From the NCBI GenBank assembly GCA_019918135.1, contig WBZZ01000647.1, positions 17,501 through 81,500 of the forward strand: DNA of 64,000 nucleotides, read 5' to 3'. This document shows positions 22,370-31,971 of this stretch, in pieces. Under the pieces are notes generated by a model, which was not told the origin of the DNA, did not search any database, and saw only the letters and a list, made by a program, of their open reading frames with translations. A program made the translations under genes and the position numbers. Position 1 is the stretch's first letter, and each line of letters starts with the position of its first letter. The DNA is from Paulinella micropora (taxonomy: Eukaryota > Cercozoa > Imbricatea > Euglyphida > Paulinellidae).

Positions 22370-23000
22370 GACCAGACGACCGCAGGTTGCGGCATCTTTC
22401 GAGAGCGAGAAAATTTGCCGCAAATTGCGGCACGCAAGTTTTTTTTGAGCCAAGGGACATTTCGGAAATTGTATATTTAACTTTCATTTTTTGTTGGGGG
22501 CTCGGGCAAGCGCCGGCCACACCAGCGCAATGGCTGCCATCATCTCAGCCCTGCCTTTTTTTTTCTTTTTGCTTTCTTTTACAAAAGACTGTGTGTAGCC
22601 GCTGCGGAAAAAATTTTCCCTGCCCTCCTCCGCTTCCTTTTCCTGCGCGCGACTTCCCCCCCCCCCCCCCTTCCCCCCCCCCGCACAATCCTCATCCCGT
22701 GCGTCACAGAGAAAACTGAAAAGAACAAAAAGAAAGGAAAAAGATTTTCCCCGCCAACGTCGCTCAGAGTAAAAATGTCCCTTGGCTTGATTTTGCGGCA
22801 AATCTCTCTCGTTCTCAGCAAGATGCCGCAAAAAACGGTCCTGCGGAATTTGTCGACATTTTCGCCGGGTTCAAAAACTAACAGATTTTTTTTTCTTTTG
22901 GGCCAAAAAGGCAATTTTATATTTAATTTTCATTTTTTGTTGGGGAAAGGCCGGCGGGCGGGGGAAAATTGAAGTACGAGTTTTTCTTCCCCGCCCGCCG
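22370..23000. repeat. palindromic repeat copies at a gene edge
   Basis: Related to 4385-5225. It has gccgcaaattgcggcac at about 22418-22434, aagggacatttcggaaattg near 22452, and its reverse (aatgtcccttggc) near 22775. A long arm ttttgttggggaaaggccggcgggcggggg at about 22930 has an inverse ccccgcccgcc near 22990. The two halves are separated by poly-C sequence (22650-22682). The repeat ends within about 20 bp of the first readable codons of the BspA-like gene, whose signal peptide is missing. Confidence 0.65.
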
Positions 23001-23017
23001 ACCTTCTGTGTGCGTAT

Positions 23018-25181
23018 TATGCCGGGGATGAACCCCCGGCGGAGCTGGGCGTGACGCTGGCGCAGGCGGGCTCTACTTTTGTGCTGCCCTTCCTGCCGGA
23101 AACGAACGTGGCGGGGCGGCGGCGGCTCACGGCCGGCTCGTTCCCGTACAACGTGGACTGAGGGGACGGCTCGCGGCTGTCGGGCTGCGACAACTCTTCG
23201 CCCTGCGCGCACACGTACGCCACGGCGGGTTCGTATGTGGTGCGCCTGTTCGGCCAAGAAATCGTGGGGTGGAGTCTGGGCGGCTGGCTGGAACAGTACG
23301 GGACGCGCAACACCACGTGCACCGACCGCACCCTGCCGAGCGGCGCGCTCTGGAAGGACACCGACACAGATGACTGCATTGACTTCAGGGTATATCTTTA
23401 CTATTGCACAAGCGCTTTCTACCGCTTGTCACGCAATGTCTACAACGGCCGAGAGGCTTGCTGCGTGTGCGGCGGCGGCGAGTTCGTCTACCACAGCCCG
23501 CTGACCAACATCAACGCTTGGGGCACAATCCGCCTGCACACTACCAGCGGCCGGCACCTCAAGTACGGCCGGCTGGACTGGGTCGCGCCGCTGCTGGCGT
23601 CTCCTGGTTTGTTGTCGCTGGCACACTCGTTCGAGGACCTAGTGCTGCTAGGCAACGGCGGCCTCGACGTGTCCGCGCTGACACGAGCCTCGTGACAAAT
23701 ATTAGGTACGCCTTCAACCTGCAGCTGGGGCCCGGACCCGCTGGCCTCGAGGCCTGGAACACATCGGCGGCCGCGTTTGCGTTCCACGCGTGCATGGGGC
23801 TCTCGCCCGCCGCCCTGCCCTGGGACGTGCGGGCTCTGGCGAACGCTACCCACATGTTCGCCTATACCCCGTTGTTCGACGCAGATCTGGCGGGTTGGCA
23901 GCTCGACTGCATACCACAATGCGCGGACATGTTCCTGCACGCGTCGGCTTTAGCGGGCGCGGGCTAGTGACGACCATGGCGGACGCCGCCGCTTGCTATA
24001 CGCTGTTCGGGCAAAGCCCCGCGGTAAGTCTGTGCGCGCGCGACGGCTCCGAATTCGTGTGGGACTTCAGTCCGCTTCGGCCCCTACAAACCAACGAGCT
24101 CGGGCTCTCTACCGACAAGGGCGGCGCGGAAAACACGTTCATCGAGGTTGACTGGGACGACGGCCTAGCGCCCGTGTCCTACCGGATGCACGACCCAGGG
24201 CGTATCTGTTCGCCGTCCCAGCCGCTGCCCGTACGCGAAAGGGCCTACGTTGTGCGTGTCAGGGGGCGCATCGACGGGCTCTACAGCACCTACAGCGCCC
24301 GGTACGGCCTTTACCTGTTGAACGTACATGCCTGGGGTAACGTGACAGTTGTCACAAACAACGAGCAGGCGCTGCTGGTCTGTGCGGGTGGTGCCATCGG
24401 TATCTCGCAGAATATGTTCCGCGCGCTGCCCCACGCGACGGCGTCATCCCAGGCGCTAGCCAGAGTCACGTCTTGCCGCAACCTCTTCAACCAGATGTAC
24501 GCGTTCACCGGCAACATCAGCGGCTGGGCTTTGCGGTGCACGGGCAGCATGGACTCCGCCTTCAATTCGCTGGCCGTCTTCAACCAGCCGCTGGCTGCGT
24601 GGGACGTGTCGGGGTCACGTCCATGGTGGCCACCCTGTACGCGACCGAGAGCTTCAACCAGCCGCTCGCCAGCTGGAACGTCAGCCAGTCACGGACTTTG
24701 AAGACATGTTTAGTGGTACGTACGTCTTCAACCAGCCGCTGGCTACTTGGGATATGCGCCGCGCCACTTACCTGACCAGCATGTTCTACGAAGCCCGTGC
24801 CTTCAACGGCGATGTCAGTGGCTGGAATACCTCGGCGGTCGTGGACATGAGCTGGATGTTTAACCGAGCTGGAACGTCAGCCAAGTGACGGGCATGCGGA
24901 ACATGTTTGCTTACGAGTCCAAGTTCAACCAGCCGTTGGCCGGCTGGAACGTGAATCGGGTGCCGGCCTCACACTTAGGCGGCCTGTTCACCGGCGCGTG
25001 CGACTTTAATCAAGACCTGTCCAGCTGGTCACTGACAGTCACCTTCTCGGCCTGCAACGCGCTAGCGTCGTCTTCGTGGCTCAACTACTCGCAGCTGCCC
25101 GCCGGCTGCCGGGCGTGGCCGACCGGCAATTACGCGTGGAACACTGCGACCCGGGAGAGCTGCCGGGCCGCGGCTGGCTAG
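23018..25181 (+). pseudogene. BspA-like (DUF285) surface protein gene, broken
   Basis: Starts in mid-protein, without a signal peptide, directly beside a palindromic repeat. A PKD-like domain is read (GDGS...HTYATAGSYVVRLFG), with a TGA at 23159-23161 exactly where family members have Trp before GDGS. A Cys-rich domain follows (CCVCGGGEF, INAWGTIRLHT). Then come BspA/DUF285 leucine-rich-like repeats, with FNQPLAAWDVS, FNQPLASWNVS, FNQPLATWDM, FNGDVSGWNTSAV and FNQPLAGWNV. Frames change near 23690, 23965, 24615, 24690 and 24870; the last ends at TAG 25181. Such proteins are extracellular adhesins in protists and are also found in large viruses. It parallels the split gene at 25672 and 47220. 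Confidence 0.65.
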
Positions 25182-25671
25182 CGCTTCCCCGTTTTCCACC
25201 CCATTTAAAACAGTATTTAAATAGAGCCAAACAAAGGAGCTTTTGAAAAAAACGGGAAGGGGGGCCAAAAACGAAGCAACAAAAACAACAACAACAACAA
25301 CAACAACAAAAAAAAAAAAAAAAAAAAAACCACACACACACACGTACACACAAACACACACACACACACTCACACAAAGTTTTTTTTTTTTTGGGGGGGG
25401 GGGGGAGTGGGTTGCAAAGTAGTGGAGCGGTGCTTGCTGAAAGAGTTTTGTTGAAATGATTTCTTTGGTCCGGAGGGGGAGAATACCATTCGGGGGGGGC
25501 TGTGGGGGGGGGGGGGGGCGCTGTCTTTGGATGATGTTAGGTACGGACCGCCCCCCCCCCCCCCCACACGCACACACATACACACACACGAGACGCCACA
25601 AAAAAATTCTTTGGTAAAATTGCCTTGTTCTTCCTTTTTGTTTCCAACCATAAAGCCAAAAGAAAAAAACA
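25182..25671. repeat. low-complexity interval: AAC, A, CA and G tracts
   Basis: (AAC)n at about 25283-25308, an A tract to 25329, (CA)n to 25376, a T tract and G tracts at 25393-25406 and 25505-25518, then a C tract at 25550-25564 and a second CA run. No gene. It separates two BspA-like genes and would hold the promoter of the second. Confidence 0.7.
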
Positions 25672-26035
25672 ATGGTGGCCGGGATGATGATGATGTGGTG
25701 GCTGGCGCTGCTGGCGGTCAGCGCCCAAAAGCAAACGGCGAGTTTAGTGGTGGAGGTGTTTGCGGACAACGCCACTTTTGTCGTGCCGCAGAGCGCCGTG
25801 ACTTACGTGCCCAAAAACAGCTTTTACTGGGCGTCGTGGGGCGACGGTTCGGCTAACCAAAAGTGCAGCTCGAGCGGCGAGACCGCCCGCACGCACACGT
25901 TCGCGCGCGCCGGCCGCTACGCGCTGGGGCTGGACGGCCAGGTTGCGGTGGACGCACGCGGCCGCCGCTCCCTGGCGCGCAGCCGCTAACGGTACTGCCT
26001 GTACTGACACCAACTGGAGCGACACGCTCGGCCGG
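25672..26035 (+). pseudogene. BspA-like surface protein gene, 5' half cut by the PLV
   Basis: ATG at 25672 opens a signal peptide (MMMWWLALLAVSAQ). A PKD-like domain follows with FYWASWGDGSANQKCSSSGE and HTFARAGRYALG. One frame change near 25975 leads into ANGTACTDTNWSDTLGR, which stops at the target site GGCCGG (26030-26035). Immediately beyond the right end of the mobile element the same frame resumes with CADYAEGGDVWC, so the gene was continuous before insertion. The layout of cysteines matches CTDRTLPSG...DC in the neighbouring gene at 23300. Secreted or cell-surface role inferred from family. Confidence 0.7.
26030..26035. repeat. left target-site duplication GGCCGG
   Basis: Six bases abutting the left TIR, repeated at 47220-47225. 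A 6-bp duplication is the length made by Polinton/Maverick retroviral-type integrases. Confidence 0.85.
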
Positions 26036-26131
26036 AGTAGTATAGAGTGCCACTTCGGCACACTTTTTCAATACACGCCCCCGCCACACAGAGACACACA
26101 CCGGCCGGCCCGCACGGGACAAAATGGCAAT
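26036..26131 (+). repeat. left terminal inverted repeat, 96 bp
   Basis: Matches the reverse complement of 47124-47219 base for base in my reading. It begins AGTAGTATAGAGTGCC. The inner part is GC-rich and contains a further ccggccggccc. Confidence 0.92.
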
Positions 26132-26190
26132 AGAATTTAATATTTAAAATAATACAGTTAAAATATAAAGACACAGACAGGATGACAAAT

Positions 26191-26249
26191 GTAGGGGCAA
26201 GCCCCTACAACCCAAACGAAGGGGGTGCGGGGGGCAAAGCCCCCCGTAG
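26191..26249. repeat. PLV hairpins, left subterminal
   Basis: GTAGGGGCAAGCCCCTAC at 26191-26208 (perfect stem of seven or more) and a second, gcggggggcaaagccccccg, at about 26227-26246. The first is mirrored at 47106-47123, giving an inner layer of inverted repeat beside each TIR. Confidence 0.8.
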
Positions 26250-26274
26250 ATTTACAATTTCAAAAGGATGTATT

Positions 26275-26619
26275 ATGTTAAAGAATAATGAAAAGAGGCC
26301 GATGGTAAAAATTCAATGGAGAGAAGGAAATCAAACGATGTGTAAGAGTTTTAGTATTGGAAAACGAAGAAACCAAGAACAAGCAATGGAAGAAGCAAAA
26401 AAATACTACGATGAAAAAGTAAAACCAAAGTATGATGAATGGAAAGTTAATTATGATGAGGAAACAAAAGAAATCAAAAAAGAAAAGAAAAGGAATTGGA
26501 AGAAGACTCCTTTCAAGTGTGAATGCGGAGTTGAAATAAATAGGAGTAGCAAAGCAAGACATATGAAATCAAACAGGCACAGTAGGGGTAAACCCCTACA
26601 ACCCCACAGTGGGGTTTGA
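26275..26619 (+). CDS. AP2-like / zinc-finger DNA-binding protein
   Basis: ATG 26275 is preferred because upstream codons in this frame lie inside the hairpin repeat. The N-terminal part, VKIQWREGNQTMCKSFSIGKR, then QEQAMEEAKKYYDE, resembles the beta-sheet plus helix of AP2-type DNA-binding domains found beside homing nucleases. A Lys/Glu linker leads to FKCECGVEINRSSKARHMKSNRH, a C-x-C...H-x5-H finger also found at the ends of the two GIY-YIG proteins of this element. The last dozen residues and the TGA are encoded by a hairpin repeat (26582-26639). Possibly a former homing-endonuclease fragment or a regulator. Function inferred. Confidence 0.5.
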   Translation: MLKNNEKRPMVKIQWREGNQTMCKSFSIGKRRNQEQAMEEAKKYYDEKVKPKYDEWKVNYDEETKEIKKEKKRNWKKTPFKCECGVEINRSSKARHMKSNRHSRGKPLQPHSGV

Positions 26620-26639
26620 AAGGGGCAGAGCCCCTTTCA
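26582..26639. repeat. PLV composite hairpin unit
   Basis: Three stems in series: GTAGGGGTAAACCCCTAC, AACCCCACAGTGGGGTT and GAAAGGGGCAGAGCCCCTTTC. It overlaps the 3' end of the preceding gene. The same three-stem unit occurs at 37539-37598. Confidence 0.8.
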
Positions 26640-26796
26640 GCCCGCCCCGCCAGCACCGCCCGCCCCGCCCTGATTTCCATCTAAACTTTGGGCCCCCCGT
26701 ATATATAGACACGGAGGCACACGGCGACACCGGCGGGGGCAGACAATTGAGATAATTATTTAATTTCCAAAAAAAATTTATTATCCAATATATAAG

Positions 26797-27084
26797 ATGG
26801 AGACACACACTTACAACGGTAAGACTTATAGGTTGGACAAATTTAGGGAACAAAAAATTAATTATGAAATCAAAACTGTTAGGGGTCAAGATGTGCTGTA
26901 TATAATACCGAAGACTAGAAAGTATAAGGTGGATACAACAACGGCCCAAAATTACTTGAACCGAGTAAGAGGTGCTGTTTACTTTGAGGAACAGAAACAA
27001 GGTATTCCAGTAGCACCACCATTACCGCCTCAGTTTGAGGCGAAAGTGTTTGAAGCGAAAGTGAGAGAAGAAAAGAAAGGGTGA
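26797..27084 (+). CDS. unknown 95-aa protein
   Basis: ATG 26797 follows an A/T-rich leader with tatataag three bases upstream. The protein is basic in the first 60 residues (METHTYNGKTYRLDKFRE, RKYKVDTTTAQNYLNRV) with a Pro-rich hinge (VAPPLPPQ) and a charged end. It stops at TGA 27084, nine bases before the polymerase start codon, so the two could be co-transcribed. In related elements small ORFs sit before pPolB; none is recognised here. Confidence 0.5.
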   Translation: METHTYNGKTYRLDKFREQKINYEIKTVRGQDVLYIIPKTRKYKVDTTTAQNYLNRVRGAVYFEEQKQGIPVAPPLPPQFEAKVFEAKVREEKKG

Positions 27085-27092
27085 AAGACCTA

Positions 27093-30000
27093 ATGCGGTA
27101 TGCTAACTACGAAATCAAACACGTTGACAGAAAGAAACACATTCTGGGTGTTAATGAAAGCCAGTATTGGGTTAGGATTAGAGGCAACTTTACTTCTTTC
27201 AGTATGAATGATATTCTACAGTTTATTGAGATAATCCTGAACGACTTTATCAAAAGACAGAAACAGGGGAGTATGGTTAGTGTAAGCATCAAGTTTGTAG
27301 ATTACTATGGAGCAGTATCTACAAAGTTGAAAAAGCTTAACGAGATTTCTGTTAGCGATGTTTTGGAAAGATTGTCAGCATTATTTCAAAGCAACGAAAG
27401 CCTTTATACAGATGGAAAGGGTTCTAATATGGATAAATTTAGATTCGTTTTGAAATCTGTTGAAATGCCAACGGGCGGAACGAGGCTTCAAGTAATTAAT
27501 AAATTGGATGTATAAAAAAAGAGAGGAGTAATTCAAATTAATAATACAGACAACATATGCTTAGCCAGAGCCATTGTTGTAGTAAAAGCAGAAATTGAAA
27601 AACATAAAAAATACAAGACAATAATGATGGGACGAAAAATACAGGAGGAGATGGCTTTGAAAATACACGAAGAAGCGAATATCATTCAGGATGTGTGCGG
27701 TATTCCTGAAATTAAAACCTTTGCTAGCCACATTAAATACAATCTCGTTATTGTTGAATTTCCTGACAAGATTGTTTATAAGACATATTTACTTGATGAG
27801 GCAGGCGAGCGACTTACGAACCTTTACATACTTAAAACAGAGAACCACTACGATGCCATAACCAATATGAAGTCTATGGTAAGTAAAAAGAATTTCTGTG
27901 AGTTATGTTTAAGGGGATATATGGAAAGGCACGCCTGCGAATCTAAATGTAATATCTGCGAAACCAAAGACTGTAAGGGTATCAACGATAAAAGCAATTG
28001 GGCTGATTGCTATTCGTGTAATAGAAAGTTTCCAAATACTGTATGTTTCAACAATCACAAGAAGACGAACTGCGATATCAAATCTAAATGTCTTTCGTGC
28101 GGACTTAATTACAGGAAGAAAGACAAACACAAGTGCGGATATGCGAAATGCCGTAATTGTAAGGAACTGAAACCACTTGAACACCAATGCGAAATCGTGA
28201 AAAAAGACATATTACCTTTTTCAGAGAAATACATATTCTTTGACTTTGAAGCGACACAGGATACGGGCGAACACATTGTTAATCATTCGGAAAGTCAGTA
28301 TTACGATGCTAAGGAACCACCCGTCATTCATAAGAACATTGATGATTTCTGTAAGTGGGCTTTTGAATCTAAGCACAACGGCTTTACATTCATTGCTCAT
28401 AACAGTCGCGGTTATGATTGTCAGTTTATTCTTAAATGGTTGGTAGATAACGGGCAAGCACCATTCGTCATTTATCAAGGCGGTAAGATAATGATGATGA
28501 CTTTAAAGAAATACCGCTTCATTGATAGTCTCAGTTTCTTGACTATGCCTCTGGCTGACTTTCCTAAAACATTCGGATTGAAAGAACTTAAAAAGGGCTT
28601 CTTCCCTCACTTCTTCAATACGGATAAAAATAAAAACTATGTTGGTGTTATGCCACACAAGAAGCACTACGGCTACGACACGATGAAAGATAAGAAAAGA
28701 GCTGAATTTTTAGAATGGTATGAAAGCCAAAGAAACAGCACATTTGATATGCAGAAGGAAATCGCGGAATACTGTCATAGCGATGTTGACATTCTGAGAA
28801 GGGGATGTATGGATTTTAGAAAGCAGTTTCTAGAATTCGGTATTGACCCGTTTCAATATACAACTATTGCGAGTTGTGTTATGGCTTTGTATCGTGCTAA
28901 GTTTATGCCAGACAATTCAATTGCTGTGTTGAAGGCGGAAAAGCAAAACAGGATAACCTCTCGGGCCTGTGTTGAATGGATAGCTTACAGAAGCAGGTTA
29001 GACCAAACGGATATCAAACACGCTTTCAATGGTGGCGAAAAGATGTTTCGTATTGGCGACTCAACTATTTACGTAGATGGCTGGGATGAAAAGACTAAAA
29101 CTGCTTACGAATTTCACGGATGTCTCTGGCACGGATGTCCAAATTGCTTCAATGGTAATACCATTAACACTAAGAAGAACAAGACAATGGGCGAATTATA
29201 CAAGGCAACAATGAGACGAGAAAAAGAACTAAGCAAACAAGTAAGCAAACTAGTATCTATCTGGGAATGTGAATGGAGATTAATGAAAACAAGTGAAAGC
29301 CTAGCGGAAGATACGAATGAACGAATTACGGAACAAGAAGGACTGAACCCGCGAGAGGCAATGTTTGGGGGTAGAACGGATGCTCTAACATTGTATTGGA
29401 AGTCTAGACATAACAGCGAATACGCAAAATACATTGACATATGCTCTCTGTATCCTACTGTTATGTTTTACGACCTTTACCCTAGCGGGCACCACGAAAT
29501 CATACGACCAAACAACGATGACGACCGACTGTCTATGAAAAACAAAATCATAAACAGAGAATATTTCGGAGTGTCTAAGGTTAAGATGCTACCGCCTAGA
29601 AAATTACTACACCCCGTTTTACCTAAGGCGGAGAGGTAAGCTTATGTATTACTTATGCGACAAGTGCGGAATGACTGAACAGAAAACCGAATGTAAGCAC
29701 ACCGATAACGAGCGAGCAATAACTGGCACTTGGGCAACACCCGAAATCTACAAGGCCTTAGACAAAGGCTATAAGTTGATTAAGGTATATGAGGTATGGC
29801 ACTGGAAGGAGCAGAGCAGTAGCCTATTCAAAGATTACATAAAAACTTTCTTAAAGGTTAAACAAGAGTCAAGCGGATATCTTGATGGCTGTATTACACA
29901 GGAACAAAAAAGAAACTACATTGACAGTATGGAAGTCAAGATGGGCATTAAGATGGACGAAAACAAAATAGAAGAAAACCCAGGACGGCGAGCGGTTGCT

Positions 30001-30837
30001 AAGTTGTGCTTGAATAGCCTGTGGGGCAAGTTTGGTGAAAAGCAAAACAAAACTCAGAACAAAATGATAAAAGATAAAGATACCTTATACAAGTTAATGA
30101 GCGACAAGTCAGTTGATAACATAAACATAAACATTATTAACGACAAGATAATAGAAGCGAGTTATGACCTTAAACAGGATGCGGTAAGCGACCCCGTAAA
30201 AACAAATATTGTAGTTGCTTTATTTACGACTTGCCACGCGAGGATTAGAATATATGAGATGATGGACAAACTAGAGAACAGAGTTCTATACCACGATACC
30301 GACAGTGTCATATACACAACAGACTTAACGAAAGGCGAAACAGATGTGAAAACGGGTAAGTTGTTAGGCGAATGGACGGACGAACTACACGGAGCAAAGA
30401 TTATGACCTTTATCGGAGGCGGGCCAAAGTGTTATGGATATGTATTGGATAACTGCAAAGCAAGTATCAAAGTAAAAGGCTTTAGTATGAATTATGAAAA
30501 CAACAAATCATTAAATTTACCAAATATGTTAAGTGTCATTAGTTGCGGACTTGGAATTAAAAACAACGACCTTATTGAGAACGGCAAGAATGAATTGTTA
30601 GAGTTGCTTAAAACTCAGGAAGAGAAATTGATTGCTAAACGAATTGAAAAATCTGGTAAAGTTGTTATTGTAGAAAACAGCAAGATAACAAGAGATAAAC
30701 AACAGAAAAAAATAACGAGCGAATACTTAGAAAAAATATTCAGCTTTACTTACACCAAAAGAAATATTATAGGTATTGTAGATACAGCTACCGCTGTAGG
30801 CGGTAATGCGATTGAAACAAGACCATTCGGATACTAA
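27093..30837 (+). pseudogene. polB: protein-primed DNA polymerase B (pPolB), two interruptions
   Basis: Replicates the linear element from its ends using a protein primer. Segment 1 (27093-27515) is the usual N-terminal region, ending LKSVEMPTGGTRLQVINK, then TAA. The same frame continues KKRGVIQINN and ICLARAIVVVKA, a hallmark of Polinton pPolB, so the stop is internal. Segment 2 has three Cys-rich clusters, exonuclease motifs FFDFEAT (about 28240), FIAHNSRGYDCQF and YCHSDVDIL, a VDGWDEKTKTAYEFHGCLWHG module (about 29070-29130) and polymerase motif A DICSLYP (about 29436). Near 29625-29640 the frame moves by one. Segment 3 has a CDKCG cluster, motif B KLCLNSLWGKFG and motif C YHDTDS (30289-30306). 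All catalytic motifs are present, about 1,240 codons. It is broken by one stop and one shift. Confidence 0.85.
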
Positions 30838-31556
30838 ATAAAAAACTTTATAGATACAACTTGCAGTTGTAAACTGTATATTTTTTTGCCTTTACCCTTA
30901 AAACTTCTTATTGTATGAATTCCTTTTTTTGGTTTCACTAACTTAGTATTTACCGCAGTCGCTCCCAGCAATGATACTGGGTCAAATGCGGTTCGGTAGT
31001 TCGTCGTTAGCTTCGCGGTCTTTGCCCTTTTACCTTTTGGATTTACCTTGACAGCTACTCGGTCAATTACTCCTTCAATGAGGTCTCTCGTGCTACTGCC
31101 TTTGTTGTATGTTGTAGCCTTAACACCCGTCTGCCTACTTAAATCTTTCGCTATTGTTCCACCTAACGAATGACCCGTTAGCTCTACATTATCCTTACCA
31201 TATTTCTTTATGACTTCATTAACCAGCTTTTGTTCTTCTTTGTATCTCGGTGTTCTTTTTAATACTCCCTTTACTAATGCGACATCGGTTAGCAGGTCCC
31301 GCTTATCCGCACTTCCCCTAAATGCTACTATTGCTTTGCCATCTTTTTCATACACTGTTGATTTTTCTTTGCTGGCGACTGGTTTCCATCCGTCCGCACC
31401 TTTTCGTTCTGACGAAGACAAATAGACATCCTCCGACAACTCCGCACTGCCTCCCTTTTGTTTCCTGTATGCCTTACCAGCTTTTTTCAATGCTTCACCA
31501 TAGATTATACCGTGTTTGGCGGAGTAAGCCTTTACGAAGGCAATCCATTGAGACAT
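30834..31556 (-). CDS. class 3 lipase-like protein
   Basis: The N-terminus WIAFVKAYSAKHGIIYGEALKKAGKAYRK is a helical module seen at the start of several large-virus and virophage proteins. It is followed by KQKGG, a possible protease cleavage context. The hydrolase part has AIVAFRGSADKRDLLTD (the FRGt..d...D strand of class 3 lipases) and VELTGHSLGGTIA, the nucleophile elbow GHSLGG near residue 128. The C-terminus is basic. Mavirus also encodes a lipase. It might act on host membranes during entry or exit (inference). It overlaps the last four bases of pPolB tail-to-tail and shares a promoter region with the gene at 31613. Confidence 0.7.
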   Translation of the reverse strand: MSQWIAFVKAYSAKHGIIYGEALKKAGKAYRKQKGGSAELSEDVYLSSSERKGADGWKPVASKEKSTVYEKDGKAIVAFRGSADKRDLLTDVALVKGVLKRTPRYKEEQKLVNEVIKKYGKDNVELTGHSLGGTIAKDLSRQTGVKATTYNKGSSTRDLIEGVIDRVAVKVNPKGKRAKTAKLTTNYRTAFDPVSLLGATAVNTKLVKPKKGIHTIRSFKGKGKKIYSLQLQVVSIKFFI

Positions 31557-31612
31557 TTCGTATATTATTAATTAATTATTTTTTATTTTTTTATATTACC
31601 CTATATATACTA
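31557..31612. promoter_or_regulatory. bidirectional A/T-rich promoter
   Basis: Only 56 bp separate two divergent start codons. The interval contains CTATATATAC near the rightward gene and TTAATTAATTA near the leftward one. Similar TATATA boxes precede the capsid, protease and ATPase genes. Confidence 0.5.
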
Positions 31613-31888
31613 ATGTCTACCCTTACAAGACTATGCGAGAAGTTCCAAAAACTTTCCATTGAAGGTGAAAAAAAATCCTTCTCGTTGGAAGATGTTCAAA
31701 AGGTAATACACGACGAAATAAAAGCAATTGAAGAAATGAGAAATACACAACCGAAGGACACTTTTCAATTCGGCAAATACCGCGGAAAGAAGTTTGAAGA
31801 CATCGCAAAGATTGACAAGCCATATATTGAATGGTTAATGAAACAACCATGGTGTAGGACCAGAGATGAATTGAAGAAGTATTTGTAG
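31613..31888 (+). CDS. ExoX C-terminal-like domain protein, 91 aa
   Basis: ATG 31613 directly follows the TATATA box, so the longer upstream reading is rejected. After a 45-residue helical N-terminus comes TFQFGKYRGKKFEDIAKIDKPYIEWLMKQPW, which fits the small domain found at the C-terminus of exodeoxyribonuclease X-like proteins and in stand-alone phage and large-virus proteins (f.fGKykGk...dia..dp.Yi.Wl..qpw). No nuclease active site is present, so a nucleic-acid-binding or accessory role is likely. The stop codon TAG lies inside a hairpin repeat (31885-31902). Confidence 0.6.
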   Translation: MSTLTRLCEKFQKLSIEGEKKSFSLEDVQKVIHDEIKAIEEMRNTQPKDTFQFGKYRGKKFEDIAKIDKPYIEWLMKQPWCRTRDELKKYL

Positions 31889-31902
31889 GGGCAAGCCCCT
31901 AC
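31885..31902. repeat. PLV hairpin at a gene 3' end
   Basis: GTAGGGGCAAGCCCCTAC, identical to the subterminal copy at 26191, containing the stop codon of the rightward gene. Confidence 0.8.
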
Positions 31903-31950
31903 GACCCCGCCGTTGGGTATTTGTTTTTTTTGCTTTATTGGTTGGGGGTT

Positions 31951-31971
31951 GTAGGGGGCGAAGAACCCTAC
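31951..31971. repeat. PLV hairpin at a gene 3' end
   Basis: gtagggggcgaagaaccctac. Its first arm supplies the TAG stop (minus strand) of the 416-residue structural protein gene. Together with 31885-31902 it forms a convergent-gene boundary. Confidence 0.7.

Noticed and set aside
22007..22453. Genes across 22.0-22.5 kb
   Set aside because: Frames are composed of poly-C, palindromic repeat and G-rich tracts, with no motif and no consistent start.
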